Below, piece after piece: positions 10,471 through 19,454 of a stretch of DNA of 48,706 bases (position 1 is the first letter of the stretch; each line of letters starts with the position of its first letter). Location: the NCBI GenBank assembly GCA_025356635.1, contig JANXRY010000026.1, positions 1 to 48,706 of the forward strand, given 5' to 3'. A model generated the notes under the pieces. That model ran no database searches. It was not told where the DNA came from and worked only from the letters and a program-made list of their open reading frames with translations. Both the position numbers and the translations under genes were made by a program. This stretch comes from Gammaproteobacteria bacterium (lineage in GTDB: Bacteria; Pseudomonadota; Gammaproteobacteria; Xanthomonadales; Xanthomonadaceae).

Positions 10471-10496
10471 AAAAGCCGGCTTGCGCCGGCTTTTTT
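10471..10496. terminator. Bidirectional terminator between frmA and dacC
   Basis: A perfect 10-bp stem, AAAAGCCGGC (10471-10480) with GCCGGCTTTT (10485-10494), around a TTGC loop. It ends in six T on the plus strand and carries an A-rich lead-in that gives a T-rich tail on the minus strand. It sits 8 nt after the frmA stop and 22 nt after the dacC stop, which converge here, so it can serve both. Confidence 0.92.
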
Positions 10497-10517
10497 ATTG
10501 CTGATGTCGCAGCGGAA

Positions 10518-11735
10518 TCAGGATTCCCACCACATCCAGAACTCGTCCCAGATGCGGCCGAAGAAGCCGGCCTCGGGCACGGCGGCGAGGGCCACCAGCG
10601 GCCGCTCGGCCAGTGTCTTGCCGTCGAGCGTCACGCGTACCTTGCCGATGGCCTGGCCCTTGGCGATGGGCGCGATGATCGACTTGGGCACTTCCATGGT
10701 CGACTTCAGTTCGGCATAACGACCGCGCGGCACCGAGATCGTCAGCGCATCGGCGACGCCCAGGTCAACCGTGTCCGCGCCGCCCTTCCAGACCTTGTGG
10801 GTCGCGAGCTTGGCGCCGGCCGCGTATGGCGTATGCGACTCGTAGAAACGAAAGGCCCATTCGAGCAGGTTGAGGTTGCCGGTTTCGCGCAAACGGAAAC
10901 CGTCGGCCTGCGACTTGCTGTCGATGCCCATCACGATCGAAATAAAGCGCTGGTCGCCGCGCTTGGCCGACGCCAACAAGCAATAACCGGCAGCGTCGGT
11001 ATGGCCGGTCTTGATGCCGTCGACGCCGCTACCCTCGCGCCAGAGCAGGCCGTTGCGGTTGTGCTGCGTGATCGTGCCGACCGTGTATTCCTTCATGCTG
11101 TTGAAGGCGTAGGTCTCCGGGAATTCGCGGATCATCGCCCGCCCGAGCAGGGCCAGGTCGTGCGCGGTCGAGTAGTGGTCCGGGGCGCTCAGGCCGTGCG
11201 AATTGACGAAGTGGCTGTTCTTCATGCCGATGCGCTGGGCGTAGCTGTTCATCAGCGCGGCGAAACTTTCCTCGCTGCCGGCGACGTGTTCGGCAATCGC
11301 GATCGAGGCATCGTTGCCGGACTGGATCGACATGCCCTTTTCCAGATCACTCATCTTGACCTGGCTGTTGAGTTCGAAGCCGCTGAAGCTGCCTTCAGTG
11401 CCGGCGCCGCCCTCGCGCCAGGCGCGTTCGCTGATGGTAACCATGTCGTCGGCGTGGATTTTCCCGGCCTTCATTTCCGCAGCCGCGACATACGAAGTCA
11501 TCACCTTGGTGATGCTGGCCGGCTCCATGCGCTGGTCGTAGTTCTCGCCTGCGAGGATCTGGCCGGTCTGGTAGTCCATCAACAGCCAGGCCTTGGCGCC
11601 GGTCGGCACCGGCGCCGGCGGGATTGGTACGGCAATGGCGGTTGGCGCCGGAGTCGGTGTGGGCGTGGGGGTCTGGGCGGCGGCAATAGCGACGACAGCG
11701 GCGAACAGCGCCGGCAGCAAACGGATCAAACGCAT
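10518..11735 (-). CDS. dacC: D-alanyl-D-alanine carboxypeptidase (PBP5/6 type)
   Basis: A 405-residue penicillin-binding protein that removes the terminal D-Ala from peptidoglycan stem peptides. The active-site triad of motifs is complete: S74-ITK77, S139-GN141 and K242-TG. A signal peptide (MRLIRLLPALFAAVVAIAAA) is followed by a Thr-Pro-rich spacer (QTPTPTPTPAPT) before the catalytic domain. The C-terminal beta domain ends in the amphipathic anchor GFFGRIWDEFWMWWES, which attaches the enzyme to the inner membrane. It follows rlpA on the same strand with a gap of 63 nt. In Pseudomonas, dacC is followed by the ybeD-lipBA genes; here dcp and frmA intervene on the other strand. Confidence 0.96.
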   Translation of the reverse strand: MRLIRLLPALFAAVVAIAAAQTPTPTPTPAPTAIAVPIPPAPVPTGAKAWLLMDYQTGQILAGENYDQRMEPASITKVMTSYVAAAEMKAGKIHADDMVTISERAWREGGAGTEGSFSGFELNSQVKMSDLEKGMSIQSGNDASIAIAEHVAGSEESFAALMNSYAQRIGMKNSHFVNSHGLSAPDHYSTAHDLALLGRAMIREFPETYAFNSMKEYTVGTITQHNRNGLLWREGSGVDGIKTGHTDAAGYCLLASAKRGDQRFISIVMGIDSKSQADGFRLRETGNLNLLEWAFRFYESHTPYAAGAKLATHKVWKGGADTVDLGVADALTISVPRGRYAELKSTMEVPKSIIAPIAKGQAIGKVRVTLDGKTLAERPLVALAAVPEAGFFGRIWDEFWMWWES

Positions 11736-11798
11736 TCGGGATCTCCGGGAGAATTCATCGCGGCGCGCGGGCCGCTTGGCAGGGCGCCATTGTAAAGG

Positions 11799-12770
11799 TC
11801 ATTGGCTGAATACGCGCGGGTCGCGGATCCCGAGCCGACGCAGGCGCGAGAGCAGCTGACCGAGATCGTCCGGGTCCACCCGGCCTACGAGAACCCGCCA
11901 CAGTGTGCGGCCCTCGACATCCACGCGATCGATATCGACGTGCTCGATGTCGGCATCCTCGAGCAGATCGGCCAGGCCACGGGCGTTGTCGCGCACGCCG
12001 AAACTGCCGACCTGGACCGTCCAGCGGCCGCTCGTTGGCAAGGCCGGCGGTGCTGGCGTCGGCTCGGGCGGCGAAGCCACGGGCGGCGCATCGTCGCCGG
12101 CGGCGATCGCACGCACTTCCACATGCGCGGTGCCGGTACGATCGACGCCGAGTCGCACCGCCGCGGCGTAGCTCAAGTCGATCAAGCGACCATCGTGGAA
12201 CGGTCCGCGATCGTTGATCCGCACGATCACACTGCGGCCGTTGTCGAGATTGGTCACGCGCGCGTAGCTGGGCAAGGGCAGGGTTCGATGCGCGGCCGTG
12301 AACGCACAGATATCGTAGGGCTCGCCGCTGGACGTATTGCGGCCGTTGAACTTGCTGCCGTACCACGAGGCGACACCGCGTTCGACATAGCCGCCCGCTG
12401 AATCAAGCACGCGATAACTGCGACCGAGCACCGAGTAGGGCGAGCGATTGCCGTAGTGCGAACGCGGCTCCTCGTGCGGCACCGGCTCGGGAATGGCGCT
12501 CACGTCGATGGCGCTTTCGGGCCCGCTGTCCGCTTCGCCCGGCCGGTACAAGCCACCCGGCGTGTAGTCGCGCTCGTCGTGCGTACGCGTCGGCGCGCAG
12601 GGATCGATGGCGGTGTTCGATGCGCCGGGCGCGGAGTCGCGAACCGGCGGCGCCGGGCGCGTCCACGCATGCGACGGCGCGGGCGGCGGCGCGTGCCGAG
12701 GGCGAACAGGCTCGTGGCCGCAGGCGCCCAGGAACAACAGCGCGGCGACCGCCACCAGCAAACGCTTCAT
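11799..12770 (-). CDS. rlpA: Septal ring lytic transglycosylase RlpA, lipoprotein
   Basis: A 323-residue lipoprotein (signal KRLLVAVAALLFLGAC, lipobox LGAC). It has a double-psi beta-barrel domain (GVASWYGSKFNGRNTSSGE, then RVTNLDNGRSVIVRINDRGP) and a C-terminal SPOR domain (from about residue 250, starting RWTVQVGSFG) that binds denuded glycan at the division site. In Pseudomonas, RlpA cleaves glycan strands lacking stem peptides. The Asp of NDRGP and His of the barrel form the expected active site. Start ATG 12770 overlaps the mltB stop by 4 nt (ATGA); a longer frame to 13079 lies inside mltB and is rejected. A proline-rich linker separates the two domains. Confidence 0.95.
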   Translation of the reverse strand: MKRLLVAVAALLFLGACGHEPVRPRHAPPPAPSHAWTRPAPPVRDSAPGASNTAIDPCAPTRTHDERDYTPGGLYRPGEADSGPESAIDVSAIPEPVPHEEPRSHYGNRSPYSVLGRSYRVLDSAGGYVERGVASWYGSKFNGRNTSSGEPYDICAFTAAHRTLPLPSYARVTNLDNGRSVIVRINDRGPFHDGRLIDLSYAAAVRLGVDRTGTAHVEVRAIAAGDDAPPVASPPEPTPAPPALPTSGRWTVQVGSFGVRDNARGLADLLEDADIEHVDIDRVDVEGRTLWRVLVGRVDPDDLGQLLSRLRRLGIRDPRVFSQ

Positions 12771-13849
12771 TGCTGCACGGGCGGCGCGGCGGCGGCAATC
12801 TCGCGCGCGAGCTGGAACACTGCCATCGCATACAAGGGCGAACGGTTGTAGCGGGTGAGTACGTAAAAATTCGGATAACCGATCCAGACTTCCGACCCGG
12901 TCGCGCCGTCGAGCGTCAGCAGCGTAGCGGGCAGGTTGGGCGCGCTGGCATCGACCGGGCGATAACCGCGCGCGGCCAGGTCCGCCAGCGAATACTTCGC
13001 GCTGAAGTCGTCTGGCACGAAGGGCGCGGCACCTTCGTCGGCGCGCGCTTCGACGAAGGCCGGTTGCCCAGCCTGCCAACCGTAGCCGACGAAATAATTC
13101 GCCACCGAGGCGAATACGTCAGGCAAGGAATTGAACAGATCGCGGCGACCATCACCATCGCCGTCTTTCGCGTAGCCGCGATAGCTCGACGGCATGAACT
13201 GGCCCCAGCCCATGGCGCCGGCGTAACTGCCCTTGAGCGAGCCGAGGTCGAATTTTTCCTCGGCCGCTAGGGTGAACAACTGGCTCAGCTCGGAGCGGAA
13301 GAATTCTTCCCGGCGCGGGTAATAGAAGCCGAGCGTATAGAGCGCGTCGAGCACGCGGTAGCTGCCGGTGTTCTTGCCGTAGAAAGTCTCCACGCCGATG
13401 ATCGCGACAATGATCTCGGCCGGGACGCCAGTCTCGGCCTGCACTTTCATGAGTTCGTCGTGGTTCTGTGCGAAGAACGCGCGGCCCTGGGCGATCCGCG
13501 TCGGGGTGATGAAAATCGGCCGGTAGTCCTTCCACGGCTTGCTTTCCGCCGGGCGCGTGATCGCATTGATGATGCTTTGTTGGTAGTGCGCCTGCGTCAG
13601 CCAGGCCTGGATGTCGGCCGGATCACGGCCGCTGAGCTTGGCGGTGTCGGCGACGAAGGCCGCCAACTTGTCCGGCGTCGGCCCGGGCGGTGGCGGCGAT
13701 TCCGCAGGCACTGCGGGAGTCGTTGCGGCAGGAGCTGCCGGCGCCGGCACGGGTACAACAGGATCGGGAGTCGGAGGCTTAACCGGCTGGGAACAGGCGG
13801 CCAGCAGGGCCAGCGAGAAAAACAGGGTGACTCTCGAGAAGCAGCGCAT
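12767..13849 (-). CDS. mltB: Membrane-bound lytic murein transglycosylase B
   Basis: A 360-residue lipoprotein (RCFSRVTLFFSLALLAACS, lipobox LAAC) with a Pro/Ala-rich linker and the MltB/SltB1 catalytic domain. The catalytic glutamate is in IIGVETFYGKNTG. Other family motifs are GAMGWGQFMPSSYRGYAKDGDGDG and SVANYF. The enzyme cuts the MurNAc-GlcNAc bond with 1,6-anhydro product. Start ATG 13849 gives a clean lipoprotein signal; the frame continues to 13948 but those residues precede the signal. It is co-transcribed with rlpA through an ATGA overlap. Its upstream gap is only 58 nt, to the end of an unrelated sugar ATPase gene, so its own promoter must lie there or inside that gene. Confidence 0.95.
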   Translation of the reverse strand: MRCFSRVTLFFSLALLAACSQPVKPPTPDPVVPVPAPAAPAATTPAVPAESPPPPGPTPDKLAAFVADTAKLSGRDPADIQAWLTQAHYQQSIINAITRPAESKPWKDYRPIFITPTRIAQGRAFFAQNHDELMKVQAETGVPAEIIVAIIGVETFYGKNTGSYRVLDALYTLGFYYPRREEFFRSELSQLFTLAAEEKFDLGSLKGSYAGAMGWGQFMPSSYRGYAKDGDGDGRRDLFNSLPDVFASVANYFVGYGWQAGQPAFVEARADEGAAPFVPDDFSAKYSLADLAARGYRPVDASAPNLPATLLTLDGATGSEVWIGYPNFYVLTRYNRSPLYAMAVFQLAREIAAAAPPVQQ

Positions 13850-13907
13850 AGGGCGGAAGATTTTTATTTCGTCGCGACAATGTAGCACGCGCAATGCAGC
13901 CGATTTT

Positions 13908-15008
13908 TCACGCCACCGGGTCGATTCGGAGCCCGGTTTCAGGGTCAAAGAAATGCAGTTGCGCCACCGCCAGCTTCAGCGGCAGGTGATCGCCCGGTGC
14001 GACCCGATGACGTTCAGGCGGCGCGCGCGTGACCAATGCCAGCGATCCGAGGCGCAGATAGAGGAACACCTCGTTGCCAACCGGCTCGACCACTTCCACT
14101 TCCGGCGCGAAGCTGCCTTCGGACTCGGCAGCAGCAACGGGCAACAGATGCTCCGGCCTGACGCCCACGACGATCTCGCGACCATGCCATCCCGGCGGCA
14201 GCATCGCTCCGGGCATGGGCACGCGGTTGCCCTCGCCAATGTCGAGCACCCAGCCGCGACCATCGAGCAAGCGGCCGCGCAGCATATTCATGCCCGGACT
14301 GCCGAGGAAAGTGGCGACGAACAGATTCGCTGGCCGCGAATACAGGGCCATCGGTGTGTCGATCTGCTGGATGGCGCCGTCTTTCAACACCACGATGCGC
14401 TGGCCCAGGGTCATCGCCTCGATCTGGTCGTGGGTTACGTAGATCATGGTTGCGCCAAGCCGGCGATGCAGTCGTGAGATTTCCACCCGCATCGACATGC
14501 GCAGCTTGGCGTCGAGATTCGATAACGGCTCGTCAAGCAGGAACACCTGCGGCTGACGGACCAAGGCGCGACCCAGCGCCACGCGTTGCCGCTGGCCGCC
14601 GGACAGCACCGCCGGGCGCCGGTCGAGCAGTTTGTCGAGTTCGAGCATGGTCGCCGCCTCAGCGACCCGGGCGGCGATGGTCGCCTCCGGTTCGCCACGC
14701 AGCTTCAGGCCGAAACTCAGGTTTTCGGCGACGGTCATGTGCGGATACAAAGCGTAATTCTGGAAGACCATGGCGATGTCGCGGTCCTTGGGGAGCACCG
14801 AATTGACTTCGCGCGGCCCGATGGACAGCGTGCCCGAGCTGATCGACTCCAGCCCGGCGATCATGCGCAGCAGCGTCGATTTTCCGCAGCCGGAAGGCCC
14901 TACCAGGACCAGCAGCTCGCCATCGGCGACCTCGAAACTGGCGTCAACCACGGCGACGTGCCCGTTCGGATAAACCTTGCGGAGGTGCTTCAGCGACACG
15001 GTGGCCAT
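13908..15008 (-). CDS. ugpC: ABC transporter ATPase for sugar import (UgpC/MalK/MsmK type)
   Basis: A 366-residue ATPase with Walker A GPSGCGKST, Q-loop MVFQNYALYPHMTV, signature LSGGQRQRVALGRAL, Walker B VFLLDEPLSNLDAKLR and H-loop THDQ. The C-terminal TOBE/regulatory domain (from about residue 235) is typical of MalK-type subunits, which couple ATP hydrolysis to sugar import at the cytoplasmic face. Start ATG 15008 (MATVSLKHL) is favoured over a GTG- or ATG-type extension to 15029. It is the only ATPase in the sugar island, so it should serve the two permeases at 19451-21153, although it is in another transcription unit. It is divergent from the GH1 gene, with a LacI-type operator between them. 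Confidence 0.94.
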   Translation of the reverse strand: MATVSLKHLRKVYPNGHVAVVDASFEVADGELLVLVGPSGCGKSTLLRMIAGLESISSGTLSIGPREVNSVLPKDRDIAMVFQNYALYPHMTVAENLSFGLKLRGEPEATIAARVAEAATMLELDKLLDRRPAVLSGGQRQRVALGRALVRQPQVFLLDEPLSNLDAKLRMSMRVEISRLHRRLGATMIYVTHDQIEAMTLGQRIVVLKDGAIQQIDTPMALYSRPANLFVATFLGSPGMNMLRGRLLDGRGWVLDIGEGNRVPMPGAMLPPGWHGREIVVGVRPEHLLPVAAAESEGSFAPEVEVVEPVGNEVFLYLRLGSLALVTRAPPERHRVAPGDHLPLKLAVAQLHFFDPETGLRIDPVA

Positions 15009-15071
15009 TCGCGTTCCCGGTACCGTCAATACGGCTCTATGCAGTGCCTGATGGCTGCGCTATTCTGCCCA

Positions 15072-15085
15072 TGTAATCGCTTACA
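15072..15085. promoter_or_regulatory. LacI-family operator between ugpC and GH1
   Basis: The 14-mer TGTAATCGCTTACA is a near-perfect palindrome (6 of 7 positions per half-site) of the LacI/PurR/CcpA operator type. It lies 64 nt from the ugpC start and 36 nt from the GH1 start, so one bound repressor could control both divergent genes. The identical 14-mer occurs at 27057-27070 in front of the TonB-dependent receptor gene. The likely ligand is the LacI-type protein encoded at 27098-28120; this is inference. Confidence 0.8.
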
Positions 15086-15120
15086 TACTAGTCTGGCGCA
15101 GGCGCCATGAAGGAATGACA

Positions 15121-16482
15121 ATGAGTTCGCCGCCCGTCTTTCCGGATGGATTCCTGTGGGGTGCCGCCACCGCCGCGCACCAGATCGAGGGCTCGCCCCT
15201 GGCCGATGGCGCCGGGCCGAGTATCTGGACCCGCTTCGCACACACGCCCGGCATGACCCATAACGGGGACACCGGCGACGTGGCCTGCGACCACTACCGG
15301 CGCTTCAAGAGCGATGTCGCGCTGATGCGCGAGCTCGGGCTGAAGGCCTACCGGTTCAGCATCAGCTGGTCACGGGTCTTGCCCGAGGGTCGCGGCCGGA
15401 TCAACCATGCTGGCCTGGATTTCTATTCGCGCCTGGTCGATGAGTTGCTGGAAAATGGCATCACCCCGCTGGCGACCTTGTTCCACTGGGATTTGCCGGC
15501 GGCACTGGACGATCGCGGCGGCTGGCTGAACCCGGACATCGCCCATTGGTTCGCCGACTACGCCACCACGATGTATCGCGCGCTCGATGGCCGCGTGCCG
15601 CGCTGGGTCACACTCAACGAACCTTGGGTGGTCACCGACGGCGGTTACCTGCACGGCGCGCTCGCGCCCGGCCACCGCAGCCGCTACGAAGCACCGATCG
15701 CATCGCATCATTTGCTGCGCGCGCACGGCGCCGCCGTGCAGGCGTATCGCGCCGTGGGCAAGCACGAAATCGGCCTAGTGGTGAATCTGGAACCGAAGTA
15801 CCCGGCCAGCGAATCGGCCGATGATGCCGCCGCGGTCAAGCGCGCCCATGCCTACATGAATCGCCAGTACCTCGACCCGGTTTTCTATGGTTCGTATCCG
15901 CAAGAGCTACGCGAGATCTTCGGCGACGCCTGGCCCGAGTGGCCGCAGGCGGACTTCGACCTGATCAAGACAAAATTCGATTTCCTCGGCATCAACTACT
16001 ACACCCGCTCGGTCACGCAGGCCACCGAAAGCTATCCGCTGCGTGCTGGCGCGGTGAAGCAAGCGCTGGGCACCTATACCGAAACCGGCTGGGAAGTTTT
16101 CCCGCAGGGCCTTACCGACACGCTGACCTGGGTGAAGGAACGCTACGGCGACATCCCGCTTTACATCACCGAAAACGGCGCAGCGTTTTTCGATCCGCCA
16201 ACCGCCGACGGCGATCGCGTGCGCGATCCGCTGCGCATCGATTACCTGCGCAAGCACATCGGTGCGGTGAAGAACGCCATCGCTGCCGGCTGCGATATTC
16301 GCGGCTACATGGTCTGGTCGTTGCTGGACAACCTGGAATGGTCGCTCGGCTATTCCAAGCGCTTCGGCATCGTGCACGTGAACTACGGCACCCAGCAACG
16401 CACGCCGAAAGACAGCGCGCGCTGGTACAGCAAGGTCATTGCCTCGAACGGCGCGGCGCTGGCGGAGCCGTTGCCTTATTGA
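15121..16482 (+). CDS. GH1 beta-glucosidase
   Basis: A 453-residue cytoplasmic (no signal peptide) glycoside hydrolase family 1 enzyme that removes beta-linked glucose from oligosaccharides. Family marks are FLWGAATAAHQIEG at the N terminus, the acid/base E167 in TLNEPW and the nucleophile E351 in YITENG, plus the C-terminal MVWSLLDNLEWSLGYSKRFG. I chose ATG 15121 because an AAGGA at 15110-15114 is 6 nt away; an ATG at 15115 is too close. It overlaps the convergent gene at 16476 by 7 nt. Glucose it releases would feed glk and the Entner-Doudoroff genes in the same island. The linkage preference cannot be read from sequence. Confidence 0.95.
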   Translation: MSSPPVFPDGFLWGAATAAHQIEGSPLADGAGPSIWTRFAHTPGMTHNGDTGDVACDHYRRFKSDVALMRELGLKAYRFSISWSRVLPEGRGRINHAGLDFYSRLVDELLENGITPLATLFHWDLPAALDDRGGWLNPDIAHWFADYATTMYRALDGRVPRWVTLNEPWVVTDGGYLHGALAPGHRSRYEAPIASHHLLRAHGAAVQAYRAVGKHEIGLVVNLEPKYPASESADDAAAVKRAHAYMNRQYLDPVFYGSYPQELREIFGDAWPEWPQADFDLIKTKFDFLGINYYTRSVTQATESYPLRAGAVKQALGTYTETGWEVFPQGLTDTLTWVKERYGDIPLYITENGAAFFDPPTADGDRVRDPLRIDYLRKHIGAVKNAIAAGCDIRGYMVWSLLDNLEWSLGYSKRFGIVHVNYGTQQRTPKDSARWYSKVIASNGAALAEPLPY

Positions 16483-19454
16483 GTGTCGATTGCCATGTCC
16501 GCAGGCAGTTTGCGGATGCGCGACTCGCCGGCATGCTGCAAAAATACGATGCCGCCGGGCGGTAACTGCAGGCCTGCGTCGATGTGTAACCTCATGATCT
16601 TGCCGTCACGGTGCAGCGTGTAGCTCAATTTTCCGTAGGGCGTGCGCAGATCGCCGACGGCGATGCCGTCGCCATCGAGCCAAGCGTTCGGGATACCGGC
16701 GGCGATCACCAGGGCCGCGTCGCTGTCGCGCACGTACGCAAACATGTCCAGCACCGAGCGTACGTAGTCGGACGCGACCCATGCGTGCGGCAAATCACCG
16801 AGGAAAAATGGTTTCCTCGGTTCGCGCGCAACCACTTCCGCCCATTGCTTCCAGCCAACTGGCTGTTGATCGGCCAGGAAAAACTTCAGTAGTTCGGAGG
16901 CACGATCGCGCCAACCCAGGCGCACGAAGGCGCCGACGGTGCGCAGTTCGTAAGGCGTGTAGTAGTTCCACGCACGCTTGCCGTCGCGACGCTCGACGAA
17001 TTCGCGCCAGTAACGTTCGAAGGTGTTATGCAGCAAAGCCTGCGGCAATCGGTCCTGTTCGCCACCGGGTGCCAATGCAATCGTAGTTGAAGTGGCATCG
17101 AAGTCGCCAAGCTCGGCCGCGCCGGGCAGGAAATCGATCTGGTGCTGCGCGGCGCTAAGTTGCAGCGAGGCGTACAGGTCGGTGCGGAACTGATCGCGCG
17201 CAGTGACGTATTTTTTCGCGTCGTCGTCATGGCCAAGCCACTGTGCAATTTCGACCGCATCGCCATAACCACGCAGGCTCCAGAAGTCATCCCAGTACGA
17301 ATGCATCGGCTTGGCCGAGTAACCTTCGTGACTGATCGACGCCGGCATCAGTCCACGAAACATCGGATTGTTGCCAGTACGTTCGCTCAGGCGCAGCTGA
17401 TCCATGTAGCGAACCGCGCCCTGAACATGTGGCCACATCGCGGCCAGCAATTCGCGATTGCCACCGTAGCGATATTGTTCGGCGATGGCGTAGATCAATT
17501 CGCCCTGGCTGTCGTTTTCCGGCACCGGATCGCTGCCGCGATCATCAACGCAGCAGGGCACCTTGCCGCTGGCGAATTGATACGGCGCAAACCAGCGCAG
17601 GAACTGTTCGGAGACGTCGTCGTGGCCGGTGCGCAGCAGGGCCTCGTTGATCATCGCACCATCGCGAATCCAGGCGCGTGCGTACGAACGCGTGCCGGGC
17701 TGCAGGCGCGGGCCGCTCCTGCTGATCAGCATGTTCGCGACGGCAGTGCGCAGGCTGTCTAATAAGGCCTGACCTTGTGCGGGAACGCGCAAGGTCATCC
17801 GACCAAGTTTTTCGCGCCATTGCGCCGCCACTTGATCCTGCGCAGCTTGCGCGTCGAATGCCCCAGGTTCGTGGAAGTCGCCGGACAACGGCACCAGCAG
17901 ATCGACCTCACGAGTTTCGCCAGGCGCAAGCCGGAGCCGATACAACATTGCACCAGAAGCGAGACCGGCGTTATCGCTGACCTGTGTCTGCGGAGGAAAA
18001 CGGTTGGCGAACAAATGCTCATCAACCATCCCGGCATCGAAAGTGCTGGCGAATGCACGGTCCGGCACCTGCATCGAAAATACCCGCGTCCGGCCATCGA
18101 TAGTCGCCACGCGCCCGGCGATGGCGAGATCGCGGATTGAACTGAAGCCGCCAGCGGTGTTGAGGAACTGGCTCGGCGGGTTTACCTGATACGGTTGAAC
18201 GGTCAATGCCAGCACGTAGTCGTGCGGCAGGTGAGTCGGATTATCGAGCCGATAGCGCACCAGCATCTGCGACTGGTTCACATCGCCACGCGCGAGCGCG
18301 GTCACGCGCAGGCCGAAGTCGCGATGCCGCCACTGCGCCGACGGAATCGGCAGATAGCCTTCGGCCAGGGATTGCGTCGATGTCACGTCGGCCCAAGTCA
18401 CCAGCTTGCCGTCGCTGATAACCATGGGCACCACACTGGGGCCGCCCTGGGCGAATTCCACGGCACCGTCCTCGCCGATCAAGCCCTGCCCGCGACCGCC
18501 GTCGATGCCAACGATCGTCCAGTACGGTTGCTCACCGGAAAATCCACGTGGGAACTGCCCACGCGGCGACGCTGACGCCACCGACTGCAGGAACGCATTC
18601 GGAGATGCCGAAAACGCCAGCGGCTCGACGGTTAGATTCGACAAAACACCATCACCACGATGCGCAGCAGGAATTTTCAGCCGGACATAGCGGGTCTCGG
18701 AATCGGGCAACGCGATCCAGTCGTTGCCGCCATTTCCGCCGTGCACCTGGCTCACCTCACGCCAGGTTCGGCTGTCGTCGGACAACTCGATGGCGTACTC
18801 GGAAGCGAATTGCTTCGACCAGACCAGCGTCAATCCGCCAAACTCGCGCACGCTTCCCAAGTCGTATTCGAATCGTGAAATCCTCGCTGCCACCAGCGGC
18901 GAAGAATCTTCTGCCGGCAGTTCGCGAAATCCGAGATCATCGAAACATACTTCACCGTGACCACCGCCTTTGCCGGCGCTGATCGTTATTTCGAAGCCTT
19001 TGCTATGGCGCAGGGTTTTGTCGGCGCCCGGACCCCAGGCGAAACCGATCTGGCGTTTTTTCAGTGTGATCGGCGTCCATTCGGCGGGCGGCACGTAGTT
19101 TGGCTTGGTGACCCACCAGACATTTTCGCCGGTCGCATCGGTCAACTTGAATTCGAGGTTGTTGGCCGGTGCGTCGCCGCGCAAGCGAATCGAATATTCG
19201 TAGTTGCCCGGATAATCCATCGGCAACATGCGCCGGGCCACGGCGTAACCGGACACGCCATTGAAATCATAATCCAGGCACAAGGCTTTGCCGCTCGTAC
19301 CATCGACCTGACGCAGACTGGCTTTGACGGCATCGGAAGCAAACGCCGTCCAGGCAGTGGTCGAATCGAAATTATCGAGCGTCTTACCCGAAAGCACTGG
19401 CACGAACGATGCAAGCGCGACCAGCGCCAAGTATCCGACTCGGCCCCGGCTCAT
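16476..19454 (-). CDS. Secreted multidomain protein: carbohydrate-binding, discoidin and (alpha/alpha)6 GH15-like domains
   Basis: A 992-residue protein with a signal peptide (GRVGYLALVALASFVPVLSG). Residues about 25-190 look like a jelly-roll carbohydrate-binding domain (KTLDNFDS start, VCFDDLGFRELP end). Residues about 195-300 look like an F5/8 type C (discoidin) domain. The second half is an alpha/alpha toroid. SYARAWIRDGAMINEALLRTG and NDSQGELIYAIAEQYRYGGN resemble the RDAA and QxDxxGE motifs of GH15-type glucoamylases, but I cannot place it in a numbered family. The start at 19454 overlaps the permease stop by 4 nt (ATGA), making it the last gene of the binding-protein operon. A role in trimming the imported glucan in the periplasm is inference. 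Confidence 0.75.
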   Translation of the reverse strand: MSRGRVGYLALVALASFVPVLSGKTLDNFDSTTAWTAFASDAVKASLRQVDGTSGKALCLDYDFNGVSGYAVARRMLPMDYPGNYEYSIRLRGDAPANNLEFKLTDATGENVWWVTKPNYVPPAEWTPITLKKRQIGFAWGPGADKTLRHSKGFEITISAGKGGGHGEVCFDDLGFRELPAEDSSPLVAARISRFEYDLGSVREFGGLTLVWSKQFASEYAIELSDDSRTWREVSQVHGGNGGNDWIALPDSETRYVRLKIPAAHRGDGVLSNLTVEPLAFSASPNAFLQSVASASPRGQFPRGFSGEQPYWTIVGIDGGRGQGLIGEDGAVEFAQGGPSVVPMVISDGKLVTWADVTSTQSLAEGYLPIPSAQWRHRDFGLRVTALARGDVNQSQMLVRYRLDNPTHLPHDYVLALTVQPYQVNPPSQFLNTAGGFSSIRDLAIAGRVATIDGRTRVFSMQVPDRAFASTFDAGMVDEHLFANRFPPQTQVSDNAGLASGAMLYRLRLAPGETREVDLLVPLSGDFHEPGAFDAQAAQDQVAAQWREKLGRMTLRVPAQGQALLDSLRTAVANMLISRSGPRLQPGTRSYARAWIRDGAMINEALLRTGHDDVSEQFLRWFAPYQFASGKVPCCVDDRGSDPVPENDSQGELIYAIAEQYRYGGNRELLAAMWPHVQGAVRYMDQLRLSERTGNNPMFRGLMPASISHEGYSAKPMHSYWDDFWSLRGYGDAVEIAQWLGHDDDAKKYVTARDQFRTDLYASLQLSAAQHQIDFLPGAAELGDFDATSTTIALAPGGEQDRLPQALLHNTFERYWREFVERRDGKRAWNYYTPYELRTVGAFVRLGWRDRASELLKFFLADQQPVGWKQWAEVVAREPRKPFFLGDLPHAWVASDYVRSVLDMFAYVRDSDAALVIAAGIPNAWLDGDGIAVGDLRTPYGKLSYTLHRDGKIMRLHIDAGLQLPPGGIVFLQHAGESRIRKLPADMAIDTQ

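Noticed and set aside
11593-11700. Thr-Pro codon repeat near the start of dacC as a possible phase-variable tract
   Set aside because: The codons vary (CCG, CCC, ACC, ACG), so the DNA is not a perfect repeat and slippage is unlikely; the peptide is a normal flexible linker.
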